Source of the DNA: Sarcophilus harrisii
Taxonomy: Eukaryota; Chordata; Mammalia; Dasyuromorphia; Dasyuridae
Length of the DNA: 64,000 nt
Assembly: GCF_902635505.1 (NCBI RefSeq)
Contig: NC_045430.1
Location: forward strand, 131,641,425-131,705,424
Direction of reading: 5' to 3'
Positions 1 through 13,600 of this stretch are shown piece after piece. Every line of letters begins with the position of its first letter. The stretch's first letter is position 1. The translations under genes were made by a program, and so were the position numbers. Under the pieces are notes generated by a model. That model did no database searches, was not told the origin of the DNA, and saw only the letters and a program-made list of their open reading frames with translations.

Positions 1-103
1 GAACTGAAGAAATTGCAAGAGCAGATGAAGACATTACAAGACCGACTAAAAATGACTACAATTGGGAAGTCTACGAGCCCAAAATCTTTACAGAAATCCT
101 CTG
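1..103 (+). CDS. MCM10: MCM10 exon (partial at window edge), coiled-coil end
   Basis: The frame is open from base 1 and reads ELKKLQEQMKTLQDRLK and onward, matching the end of the MCM10 N-terminal self-association coiled coil. The donor is CTG|gtaata at 104, leaving phase 1. The exon starts at or before base 1, so its true 5' border is not visible. Confidence 0.9.
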
Positions 104-3100
104 GTAATAAGACCAATATTTTTCAGAGTCTGAATATCCATATTGGCAGACACATGGCAGAACAGACTTTGATGACTTTTGTGATGCTTTGTTATTTCCC
201 TTTACTTTTGATCAATTAGGTAAGATTTCGCACCTCCCTCTTAAGGAGCAGAAAGTTCAGAAGATTCAGGAGTCATCTTTGTTTTCTGCCCAGCTTGACA
301 TCCCTGCTTTGCCAAAACCCAAACAAGTAGCCCAGAAACCAAAGGTTTTCCCTGCAGGTATAGTTCTCCACTCTATGTGGATTTCTTTTTTCCAGACCTC
401 TGATTGCTTTATTGTTCATAATACAAACTTTGGTACTCACCTATATCCTTTCTTTTAGCATTCTCTTCTTATTTTATGTAATTAGGTTTCTTGTTTCTTC
501 AGTGATGTAGCAGTCTCTAAATAGAAGGGACCATATGCTAAATTTATTTTCCTTAGAAACCAATTCTTCTGACTAAGCTGTGTATTATTAGGGTTGGTCT
601 TTAGTACATTTGTGAATATTTAAATTGAGTTTATAAAACCAAAGCACAAATTATTAGAGTAGTCAAGAATCTCAAATGAGGTCAAAATAAGTCCAAGTTG
701 ATCTTGGAGTAGCAGCAAGTAGAAAGAAAACTAGACCCAAGGTTCAAGTTATGAGATCTTTTTTTTACCAGCTGAGTCACCTTGATCTCTGAGCCTCAGT
801 AGAAGGTAGTGGATAGAATAGTGGGCTTAGTGACATCACCTGGGTTTGAAATCTGCCCACTGTACCTATTAGTATAGATAAGTTACCTAGCATTTCTAAG
901 CTTTGGTTTCCTGTGCTATCCACCTTAGAATTGTTGAGAATGTGGCACTCTTTAAAACTTAAAGTTCTAGGCGAATGTGAATTCTTACTGTTATAAAATC
1001 ACTCTTTATAAGCGGCACAGTGGATTGAGCACCAGCTCTGAAGTCAGGAGGACCTGAATTCAAATGTGGTCTCAAACAATTAAAACTTCTTAGCTGTGTG
1101 ACCCTGGGCAAGTCACTTAACCCCAACTGCCTCAGCAAAAGAAAGAAAAAAACTCCACTCTTTACAGAAGAATATAAATTTGCATACAGGTCAAAATCCA
1201 TTAAGGAATGTAGATCCATCTGAAATTTATACTTAATTCAAGCAACATTTAATACAACTAAGTCCCATATCTAGAAAATTTGGCCAACTCTTTTGATACC
1301 ATTTGTGGATTCTAGTGAATCTCTATTATTTCTGAAGAAAAGTTGCATCTCCTCTGTGGCATTTTATCCACTATTTGGCTCTTGGGAACACTATAGCAAA
1401 TGTAATTTCAATAAGATTAATTTAAATTTAAATTAAATTAAATTAAATTTTTTATTGTTAATTCTTTAGAGCACAAGAGTCCTCTTCCAGGATCATTACC
1501 AAATTCATATTCCCAGCCCCTTAGATCTACTGCTGGAAACAAGCCCAGTGGAGGGACTGGAAACTCGACTTTAGGAACATCTGGACCTTCATGTGGAACT
1601 ACTCAGACTGTATCAGTGGAAAAATTTACTGGACTTAGGTTAAGGTCAGTAATTTTATAATAGTACCTCTTATTTTTAGTTCTTCTTGATACCACTAGAT
1701 GTCTCTTTCTGCTTTATTGGACACTGGCTCTTAGTTTAAAATAGGGAATTTTTAAAAACAAATTTTCATAGAACTTTTTAAGGTCATGAAAAAAATTGTA
1801 TATATTTGTAGCTCTAGGTTTAACTTAATTCACTTATATCTAGAATTATAACCAAAAGAGAATGTTTCTTATGTAAATTATGGTCAAAAGATTGTCCACA
1901 AAGCCACTTAAATGATTTTCCTTATGTACAAATTTAACCATATCACTCTCCTGTTCATTAAACTCCAATGGCTCTCTCTGTTGCCTCAAAGATAAGAGAA
2001 AAACTCTTGTTTGGCTTTTAAAGTCCTTCACAAATTGGTTCTTAACTTTGTGTTATGGACACAGTAATGTTATTTGTTGCTTTTTTAAATTCATAATCAA
2101 AGGAAATGCTAAATTCCAGTTAAAGATTAGTGAAAATAAGGGAGTGAATTTCTTCCCCATCCATGTTGACGAACTTTTTGAAATCTTTCCATGGACGGCA
2201 GGCTAAGACGTGCTGAATTATACATTATTCTCATTCTTGCGCTCTCCAGTCTAGCCAAACTAGCCTCCTAACTGTCCTTTACACACATCATCCCACCTAT
2301 GTACCATTCATTCTCCCTGCATAGGACATTCTCCTTCATGTCCCTAAGGAGTCAGTTCAAGCATTCCCTTCTACCAAGCCTTTCCTGATGTCCTCCCTAC
2401 TTAAACTACCTTCTATTCTGTATATCTTTATACATTCAAATATTTTTCTCCTTAGGAGAGTATGGGCTCCTTAACAGCAGGGACTATAGTTCTTGTTTTT
2501 TCCCTCATAGCTTGAACTAGTAGTAGAAGCTTAATAAATCCTTATCAATTGATAGGTAGGTAATAGTGTTAGAGATTATAGCTATGTATGTCAAATGGCC
2601 TAAGTAAGCAAATATGAAATTTATAACACTTTTCATCTTATTGTAATTGTTATAGTTTTGTTTTTTAAAGCTTAGCATATGTTTCATAGATATAACTATT
2701 GAATTTTCACATTGTCTGATGAGAAATCCAATTCTGTCAATGATTCATAATTTCTTCTATTGGAGACCAGAGAAGCTGGACAATTCACACTAAGATTAAA
2801 GTGTTTTCAGTTCTATAAAAATAACCTCTCCCCATCTCGCGCCGCCACTCCCAAATATCTAACTCTTTCTCCTCTGAATTTCAGCCAGATGTTAGCCAAC
2901 ATCTAAATTTATTGAGCACAGCAAAGAAAGCAAATGGTTTCAAATAGGGATCATTTGGGTGTGAATATTAAATAAACTATAGTACCTAAATGAGACTGAC
3001 ATTAGTTTTCCACTATGGACAGGCCTCACAGAAGTGGTGTCATAAAAATTAAGAAAAGAAAATAATCTTTCCACTCACAGATTTGTTTTTACTTTTAACT

Positions 3101-4717
3101 CTCAAAACCATATTTTCTCCATAGTTGGGTCCATTTTATTCAAAACACCTTGGATCTTATGCAGAGGGAGGTGACCAAGATTGTGAGGGATGTGAAAACC
3201 GTGTCATGGGAGGAAGAAATGGGGTTGTTTGGACTGAAGAATAAAAACTTAAAGAAGCAATGATAGTTGGACCGTCTTTTTGTTCTCTCACCTCTTGTCC
3301 TTCACTGAAGATCTTTATTTAGGGATTAGATGGGGGGAGGCTGTTAGGGCTTCTGTGAGGAACATCCCTTTTTGACATATATTGGAGTAAATGACATATA
3401 AAGGCATTCCTCATTTTGTGATCTTATAAAAGAAAAAAAATTTTTTCCCTTGTCTAATATATCTAGGTTATCATTCAATCAACAGAGATATATTTAGCAT
3501 TTATTCAATATAAAGGCACTATGTAATACTGTGGAGATAAAAAAAGAAAAAAATGAAATGGTCTCAACTTTAAATGACATAATATGGCCAAAGATGGAAT
3601 GGAAACTGATTTTTCTATTACCCAGTTTGCTAATTTAAATACTATTGGTAGTTCTCTTTTGAAGGCTAATTGTGTCTTATTTTTGCATGCCAATTTAAAA
3701 AAAAAACTGTACAAATGCTTCCTATCAGGAAAAATAAGACCCATAATATTCACGCATACTTATTGAAATTTAAATATAATATTCACTGATAGGCACTGAT
3801 AATTGTAGCAAAAGCAGAAAAGATTGTTTCAGATTAATAAATGATTAAGATTGATATATATCATAATAATCACAATTGTGTTTCCTTGCTTCCTATAATA
3901 GCCCCTGTTCTATAACCATTCATTCACATTAAAAAAAAACAAAAAGCTTTTGTTTTAATTCTTTTTTTCTCCCATCACCTTTCTTTCCAAATATCCCCCT
4001 TTCCTCCCCTCTTTAGTGAGCTATCTTTTGTAACAAAGAATTTTTTTAAGATGAGAGAAAGAAAGGAGGGAAGAAAGGGAGAGAAGAGAGAGAAGGAAGG
4101 AAGGAGTGGTTCAGCAAAACTAATCAGCCAACCTTACTACCCTACTTTATAGTGTAACTCTTGGCACTTACCATCTGGCTCCCCCATTTTAGAGGTTGAG
4201 TCTCTTCCTCCAAGTATGAACAATGTTAATTTTTTTCCTCTTCAGCATCACTCTAGTGCCAAGGTTCTTGAAATTTTTTTTTCTTACTATTTTGATAATT
4301 CCTTCAATACAATTGATCTTCTTTGTAATCATGTTTTATGCATTTAAAAACATTGTTCTGAGATTGTCAAAGTTCCATGATACAAAAAATGTTAGAGCCC
4401 CTGCTCCACTGTATATACCTAAAGAACATATGATTTCATCTATGTGAATACTATTTCTTTGATATCAGATCCAAAACTTAGATGCCTTGGTGGTTGGGCT
4501 TTATGAGTCTCTATGATTAGAAAATAGCATTTATTTGCTGATATAAACTTTTCAGAAATTAGATAGGCTAATCCTTTGATCACCTGCAATTCATTATTTA
4601 GATTGTTTTGTTGGGCCTGCCCAGATTTGTGCTTTGCAGGCATAACTTTAAGAAACCCAGGCTTCTTTTGTACTAGCATTTGAAGAGTATTTTCTAGTAA
4701 GATGTTTCACATTTTTT

Positions 4718-4759
<42 letters not shown>

Positions 4760-7700
4760 TTATTATATCTTGATTTCTCATAAAGTCATTAGCTTCCATT
4801 TGCTCAATTCTATTTTTTAAAGAATTATTTTCTTCGATGAGCTTTTGAACCTCCATTCCCAATTGGCCAATTTTGCTTTTTAAGGCATTCTTCTCCTCAT
4901 TAGCTTTTTGTATTTCCTTTTGCATCTCTTTCAGTTCTTTCCCTAATTTTTTCTCTATTTCTCTTATTTAATTTTCAAAGTCCCTTTTGAGCTCTTCTGT
5001 GGAGTGAGCCCAATTGTTATTTTTCTTGGAGACTTTGGATTAGAAACTTTGACTTTGTTATCATCTTTGAATGTGTATTTTGATCTTCCTTGTCACCATA
5101 ATAACTTTTAATAGTCAGAATTTTTTTTTGTTTTCTGCTTAATTTTCTTTTTTCTAAAATGAAACTATTTAAGTAATTTATTTCCTCTTCTGTTAACCTG
5201 GGCAATCTATACTTTTGTGTATATTCCTCCATTTCACTTAAATTATCAAATTTATTGGCACATAATTGGGCAAAGTGGCTCCTAATAATTGCCCTAATTT
5301 CCTCTTCATTGGTGGAAAGTTCTCCCTTTTCATTTTTGAGACAACAGTTTGATTTTCTTCTCTGCTCATTTTCCTGGCCTATTGCTCTTTTAAGTCTCTG
5401 AAGTAGGGCTCTGTTTCCAGGGTAGGGGGTGTACTGTCCCAAGCTTCAGGGGTTTTGTACCGCGGTTTTCAGAAAGCCTTCTAGGAGTCTGACCCCAAGC
5501 CTTCTTCTCGGCCCTGGAGCTGGTAGGTGCGTCCCTGCCTCACTGTAGCTCTGAGTTCTAGTGTGCTGGCCAGGCAGGACCCAGAGAGATCTGGAAACCT
5601 CCAGCACTGGGGCTGATTGAGCGGTCTTGATGATAGAGTCTGGGCCGGAGCTGGAGCTGGATTATGCTGGGCTCTGGTTCCCAGGCCTGTTCTGCTGACC
5701 TCCAGGTCCTCTGGTGTCTCTGGAATGAGAAGTCTGGAAGCCACATGGAGCTGATTCTGAGGTCGGGCCAGGTGGGGCCTTGCTCCAGGATGCCCACTCT
5801 GGTGTCACAGACCATTTCTGCTGAGTTTCTAAGTTGCCTTCTCCTGGAAAATGTTCTGCTTCATCTTTTTGGGTGTCCTGATGGTCTAAAATTTGTTTAG
5901 AGTCTTTATTTAAAGGAATTTGGAGCAGTTTGGGGGGAAGGTTGGGCAAGTTCCTGCCTTTACTCCGCCATCTTGGCTTCACTTCCAAGAAGTATTTTCA
6001 CAAAAGACCATTTGACATATGCCACATATTTGGTTTATACTCAATAAGAGCTAAATGAATCAGGTTGTTTGTTATAATTTGCAATACAGGCGGCCCCGAG
6101 TATCCTCCACAGAAATGGATAGGAAAATGGCTGGCCGGAAAATGATCAGACTGTCCCAGCTCAAGAACAGGTTGGCAAGTGAGAAATTGGAAGAAATAGA
6201 CTGGGTGACATTTGGGGTCATCATGAAGAAAGTCACTCCTCAGAGTTCAAACAACGTAAGTCCTTTTCTGTTAGCTTGTTAGTCGCATATCCAGAAACAC
6301 TGACAGCAAGCTGAGATCTGGAGTGCTGATGGCCTTAGCTGCATCTTTCCACATCTCATTTTAAATAAATACAAGTAAATCTTGAGCAGTAGCTCTCACT
6401 GACTAAGCAATGTCTGCAAATAAATATGCGAGTGGATGCCTATGAGTCAGACCTACAGCATCCTATTATAACCAGTCAGCATTTAAATTCCCTTGCATCA
6501 ATGAGAAAATATTCTTAATGCACTTAGCACAGTTCCTGGCACATATTAAGCACTTAATAAATACTTATTCCCTTCCTCTTCCATTAGTTATTTCTAGGAT
6601 TATAGATTTAGAGCAAAGACTGGGAGAAGTCCATCTTACTGACAAGAAAACAGAGGCTCAGACAGGATAAACAGCCTAATTGAACATGGGTCATCTAGAC
6701 TCACTTCTTTTACTTATTCCTGGTATTTTATTCCACTCTCAATTCCTTATTAACTATGTGGTGGCTAGATAAAGCTAGTTTTGGTGATGCCATTAACAAT
6801 AATTTTAATACTGAAGTTCTTAATAGCTTTGGGAAAATGAAATTATTTTAAAAACTAATTAAAAATTATTCTACCCTAAAAGTACTGCACTATATAGGAA
6901 AAATATATTGTATTCAAGAAAATACCACGAATTTTATCAATCTCAATTGTTGAAGTAATGCACTAGAGAAAGATGATATAGTAGAGAAAGCATTGACTTT
7001 AGTCATGGAAACTTGAGCTTTAGCCCCAGTTTTGCTGCTGACTGTATGGCCATAAGCTGAAGTCTTATTTGTCTTTGGATTTCTGTTCCCCTCCTTAGCT
7101 ACTCAACCAGCTAATTTCTTAGGCCCTTTCTAATATTCTGCAACTTTAATGCTTGTTCTTTTCATCAATTGTAATTTTTATTCATTTTGTTTCCAGCTAA
7201 TATTTAGTCTTGTCTGTACTGTATGTTTCTAAATGAAAGCATTGGTTTTTAAGGCGAAAGATTGCTGAGATCTGCCTTAGCTCTGACTTTTGGCTTCTCT
7301 GTACTTTAACTTTAACAGAGACATGTTGTGAGGTTGATAGAAATAAATGTGAAAAAAACTATGAGCTCTTCTGAAGCAATTGTACAAATTCTTGGAATAA
7401 TAAGGAGCAACATTAATTATGGGGGCCACAATTCATTGTGACCTGGTCACTATCACTAAGTTTATTCTGGCCTTCTGGCCATCAGCAAATGGTCTTATTC
7501 CTAAAAATAATCTGATTTGCAATTCAGGTTCATTGAGAACTAGTATATAGAAATACTTCAGGAACAAAGTAAATACTGGCTGTGATCTTTAAAATATTTT
7601 AAATTATGGCTCTTCAGGTACTTGACAAATGCTTTGAAATTTTACAGCCAAACTAAGCCAGTTTTTATATCTAATTGCTTTCCAAACCCAGAGGAATGAT

Positions 7701-10596
7701 ACTTTTATTCTTGACAGCATTGCAATGATCCATTCATTTCTTTAGCAGATATTATTAATCTGTGATAAATATGATACTTATTATGTAAGCCAGTCTAATA
7801 ACATCTTTCTATTTTATGGTAAGTTAATAAGATGATTCTGTAGTCTCTACTTTTCATTTTAGTAGTGCTTTTATCAGCTAGAGAAACAGTGCTAATCTAA
7901 GAATAAAATACAAGCTTGAAATTAGAAACCTGGAGTTCTTTGCCTCTGGCTTGCTGTATATAAATTAATCAAATTATTTCATCTTCCTGTGTAATTTTTT
8001 ATACTTTTAAAATGGGAAAAGTTATAGCAAACCCTTTGGACAGTGAATTTTAGTCATTGTATTGACAATGTAATTTGCATAAATAAGATTTATTTCCTGA
8101 TTTTGAAAACTTTGACAGATGAGTTTAGTATGGTTTCATAGTATCATGCAGATCATCTATAAGTTTGTGGCTTGAGAATTAAAGGACAGAAGATGGCACA
8201 GTAGAAAGAAGCAGTACAGCAAGCCTCCCATCCTCCACCCCTGTCCTCTTCCAAACACCTAGAAAATATTCCAGGCCAAATTCTGATGGGAAAATCCAAA
8301 AAAAATTCACAGTGACTCTTTAAAAAAAAATTTTTTTTTTAAATTAAAGCTTTTTATTTACAAAACATATGCATTGGTAATTTTTCAACACTGACCCTTG
8401 TAAAACCTTCTGTTCCAAATTACCCCCTCCTTCCCCTCACCCCCTCCCCTAGATGGCAGGTAGTCCAATACATGTTAAATATGTTAAAATATATGTTAAA
8501 TTCAATATATGTATACATATTTACAGTTATCTTGCTGCACAAGAAAAATCGGATCAAGAAGGAAAAAAAACTGAGAAAGAAAACAAATTACAAGCAACAC
8601 AGTGACTCTTTAACAGGGAGATAGAATAATAGACTTTTAGACACTAGGGATCAGGTAGAATCACTAGGATCACTAGAAAGGATGAGGTCTGGCACACAAA
8701 GCATGCCCAGATTGGGCTCTACATCAGAATAGAAAGATTTCCCAGATTCATAAAAGGGCACCCAGGCACTGTGATGGGGAGATATGCCAGCTGACAGTTC
8801 TGGATTACAGATCCAGGATGGACTAAAAAGGGGCAAAGAGGTCACAGCCCTAGGATATGTGCCAAGAAAAGAAGAAATTAATAGATAAGCAGCAGTGTCA
8901 TGCCTCAGATTCAAGGGGCAGAGTAAGATCTCCGTTCCACTAGACCAGCTTGCAAAGGAATAAACAATGAAGGAATCAAAAGGAATCCTTTAACTTTATC
9001 ATTGAACCAGCAGAGCTTTCCTATTAGACTAATAATTATGGAGTCCATCAACATTTTACTCTTTCTCATACCTAAACTCAGGTGAATTTGCCGAGTTGTG
9101 GCAGGAGACACAGACAGCATGATCAGACTTTGCCCTAGACTGGACCACTTTGAGCTATAATTGAGGTCTTGAAATAGTACAATACTCCCCCCAAAATAAC
9201 AATAGGACCAGTTGAGACCAAGACCTTCCTTCCAGAAGTGTGCAGAGCCTCACCCTAACATTTAGACTGAAATCAAGAAATAGACTGGAAACATGAGCAA
9301 ACAAGGAAAGAATTTCACCTGAAAAATTATGTGACAGAGATGCTCAAGACAAAAATGCAGAAGAATAAAACATTTATCAACAAAGCTTCAAAGCAAAGTA
9401 TGTCTTGAATACAAAGAAGTCCTGGAAAAGAAAAGGAGTTTTAAAAGGGAGTTTAAAGATTGATTTTTATCAATTAGATGAGAGTACTTGAGGAAAAAAA
9501 ATGGAAGACATAAGAACTATAGAGAAAAAATGGGAAAGAGAATTAATTAGCTTGGCTCAAGAGATTGAAAATCTTGAAAATTAGAATTAGGATGGACCAT
9601 ATAGTAACCAGTAACTCCACGACCCAGCAAGAGACAACAAAACAAAGTCAAGTTGGTGGAGTGGTGGTGGGGAGAACAAAATAAATACAGGTTTTTTTAT
9701 AGCAAAAACAACAGACTTGTAGAAAAGTTCAAGGAGAGTATATATTGGACTTATATGACTTATTAGACTACTTGAACACCAACCAAAGAGCCTAAGCATC
9801 ATATTTCAAGAAACCTTAAAAGAAAACCACCCAGATACCCTAAAATCTAGAGACAAAGTAGAAATAGAATTTAGTTACTTTATGAAAGAAACCTCACAAT
9901 GAAAATTCCCAAGAACACATAGCCAAATTTCAGAGCTTCTGGGTCAAAGAAAAAATGCTGTGAGTAGTCAGAAAGAAAGATTTCAGGTACAGAGAAGCCA
10001 TAGATAGGATTGTACACAATTTAAGAGATACTTCTCTAAAGAATCAGTGAGCTTAGACTGTGATATTCCAGAATGCAAAAGAAAGAGGCTTACAGCCAAC
10101 AATAACAGCCAGTAAAACCAAAATGATGCTACAGAAGGGGAAATGGGCCTTTCATGAAAGAGAAGACTTCCAAGTATTCGTAATGAACAAACCAGAGTTC
10201 TATAGAAACTCTGAAGTTTACATACAAAAATCTAAGAGAAATAAAAAGTAACAATTGCAAAGGATTCAACAAGGATAATTGCTTACATTTTAATATGGAG
10301 AAATGATACATTGCCCCCTCTGAAACTTCAAGCCTCAGAGGAAGTCTCTTTAAACAAAATCTGGGAATCCTTCTCCCTCTTGGCTTGATGATTTTAAGAT
10401 CTTTTTAAGATCATTCTTCTTTTAAGAAGAATGGGAAGAGAAAAGGAATGACTGGGTTGAAGGTCAGCAAGGAAAAGGAAGACTGGGGGAAATCATCTCA
10501 TCATTAGAATGTGCAAGTAGATATCTTTTACAGACAAGTTAAGACAGGGGATAAACTGCTGACTCTTGAACCTTTTCAAAGGAGGGAAGAATACAC

Positions 10597-10636
<40 letters not shown>

Positions 10637-13600
10637 ACGCAAAATTTGGGTATAAAAATACATCTCAATAGGGAAAGGTAAGAATGGGAGGGTAGATTAA
10701 GGAAGGTATTGGCCTTAAGTAGAACAAACTATTGAGGTGACAAAGAATGAGAATGACAAAGTCTTCCTAAATTGGGTAATAGCTGAAAAAGTGGTGTTAT
10801 TGTTTCTCTGAGGGAATACTATTGGATTATAAGAAATGATAAAGGGTATGATTTCAGAAAAACCTAAGAAGATTTATATGAACTCATGTAGAGTAAAGCG
10901 AACAGAACCAGGAGAACAGTTTCTATAATGACAACAGTAGATTGAAAACAAACAAATTTGAAAGAATCTCTGATGAGCTAAAGGATCAACCACAGTTCTG
11001 GAGAGCTAATAATGAACCTTACTACCCAACCCTGTTAGAGAGATGAAGGGCTCAGTGCAGAACAAGATATATACATACATACACACACATATATTATATA
11101 TATATAGTGTGTGTGTGTGTGTGTGTATACACACATACATACAAGGCATATACTTATATATAAATATATAAAAAGGGTTTTGGAGATTTGTTTTACTTGT
11201 CTATACAATAGCACATTTATAAAAGGGGTTTTATTTTTACTCTCAGGGACAATAGAAGGAGAGAAGGCAGGTTTTTGCTGGATGAGAAAAATGAATACCA
11301 TTTTCTAGCAAAAGAGAATTAAAGAATAAAAATTTTTTTTTACAGGGAAAAACCTTTAGCATCTGGAAACTGAATGATCTGCGTGACCTAAACCAAAATG
11401 TCTCATTGTTCTTATTTGGAGAAGTCCACAAAGAACACTGGAAGACTGAACAAGGCACTGTCATAGGATTACTTAATGCAAACCCCATGAAGCCAAAGGA
11501 AGGTTCAGATGAAGTAAGAAAGATTTCTTTATCTAAAGATCTATTCAAGTTAGCCAAATTTTGTCAATAGCATTTGTTTTGGATTAGCACTAAATAATAT
11601 AATAACTTCTTTATTTAGCTCTTCAGATCAGTCCAAGAGTCATCGAATTTATTCATCGATCTAGCATTCCATTTATTTATACTTGGTGATCCTTTACCTA
11701 TATAGTGGCATTTGATTTTGTAGGCCTTTAAAATTATGTAGGTTTTGGAGGAGCATTAAAAAAGCATAGGTTGGGACAACTACATAGCACAGTGGATAGA
11801 ACACTGGTTTTGGAATCAGAACTTTCTGACTGAGCAAGTAATTAACCCAATTGCTTCACCAAAAAAAAAGAAAAAAAATCCCTGAATTTACTGGTAATGT
11901 TTCTATGGTTGTTTTTTTTTTTTTTTTTTAACCACTGAACTATTATAAAAGTTTTTATGAACTTTATATATATTCAGCATTCCCAACAACTCTTTAAGAA
12001 TTCATTTTCTTTATTAAAGCTCAGTTAGAGAGTGCACAGCTCATGGGAAAATTTTGGTAATATTGAAAACATTTAATTTGATTCAACTCCATATTGAAGG
12101 TTGTGAACATTTTTACTCTTGGATTATGTGGGACTCAAATACTGTAAATGTAGGGTGTCAGCAAAATGGTCTTGATGGAATTGATCTTATACAGCTCTAA
12201 AAATTAAACAGAATTGAACTTCCAACTCAAGGAGTGGGAAATCTTCCTCACATATGTACTTCATTTAGTATCAATAGTTAAATTATCAAATGGAAGTTTG
12301 ACTTCTCAAAACTCTGTCTAGTGTTTCAATAGAAAATATGGTTTATAAAGTAAATTTTGTTCCTGGAAAAGCCATGAAGTTTAAGGAACTAATCCTATAA
12401 ACCCAATGTCTAGGCACAATATGAAAAATAATTGCACCAGCTTCTTCATCGTGATCCAGTGCTGAAAAAGACATAACTATTGGAAATAAAAAGTTTCATT
12501 CCTCATTATTTTGCTCCCTGGCTTTCAGCAGTTAATAATTGGCAATAATTAACCATTTCTTAGTATTCCCTATAGCATTTCACTATCTATACATAATGTA
12601 ACCTGAATATGAAAAGACTTCTTTAGCAAATTGGGAGAACAGTTCATATCTTATGTACTACTGACTGTAAACTTGGAGAGGCTTTCTAAAATATAGTTAT
12701 TCCTTTCTTTCCCCAGTCTTGCTGATTAAATCCTTTTACTTTTATAATATTTGCTTTTACTTCCTAACTAGGTGTCTCATCTCTACAGGTATGTTTGTCT
12801 ATTGATCATGCCCAGAAGATTCTAATTATGGGTGAAGCACTTGACTTGGGAACCTGCAAAGCAAAGAAAAAGAATGGAGAGCCTTGTACACAGATTGTCA
12901 ATCTGGTTGGTTTATTGTTTAACAGTGTTAGGCTGTGTTCCTAGGAAAGAAAATGTGAATGCCTCAGAGATAATGGCTTGTATCTCTTATTATAAACAGG
13001 AAAGGTCCAAATGAGAGAACTGAGTTTTGTCTGTCACAAATGGTTTTTGGTACCAGTGTAAAAAATGATACCTCATTACAGAATTTTGTATTTACAGAAT
13101 ATCTTTGTACATAAAAATTTGCTGGTTTCAACCATTCATAGTAACAGGTCACAGGAATAGTAGAAAAGCTACTTGTAACCTACAAACCTTAAATTTTAGG
13201 CAGTAGTTTTAGTCTGGCCCTTCTCATTGGATAGTCTTAAAACATAAGGAGCATAGGTTACTGATTTCAGGACTTTTTAAGCCCTCTCCTCCCCATTATT
13301 TTTTAATCCATTCTTTGATGAATATCGTGTACAGCTAAATGACTAAAGGGCAGATAGTTGTCTGAAGAACATCAAGGACCTGATATATATCCCCAATGCC
13401 TTTAGTTCTAAAATAATCAAGAGATTAGTATCTTCAGTATTCATCCAAAAAAAGAATGCTTCCTTTCACTTTGGTTCTCTCATCAATAGGATAACCTTCA
13501 TTTAAAAGTTAGTATGAATGACTGTTAAAAAAAATTCACTGAACACTGATTTCTCTAGATTATATAGGAAATGATTCTTCTTTGAAAGGAATGCAAAGCC

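Larger units (their letters stand above)
8165..11080 (+). mobile_element. HAL1/L1-related LINE, long copy with nested L1
   Basis: The order suggests a half-L1 (ORF1 without ORF2): a leader near acagaagatggcacag, a coiled-coil-like region with gaaaatcttgaaaattagaa (about 9480-9590), a C-terminal part with tgatattccagaatgcaaaa (10060), then an L1-type 3'UTR ending at gtaaagcgaacagaaccagg (10890-11030). It is heavily mutated with no long frame. It is interrupted by an antisense L1 tail at 8324-8597 and a CA repeat near 10592. The family name is uncertain. Confidence 0.5.

Noticed and set aside
9587-9802. Short - strand frame in the HAL1-like element
   Set aside because: It is opposite to the element's coding direction and has no match.
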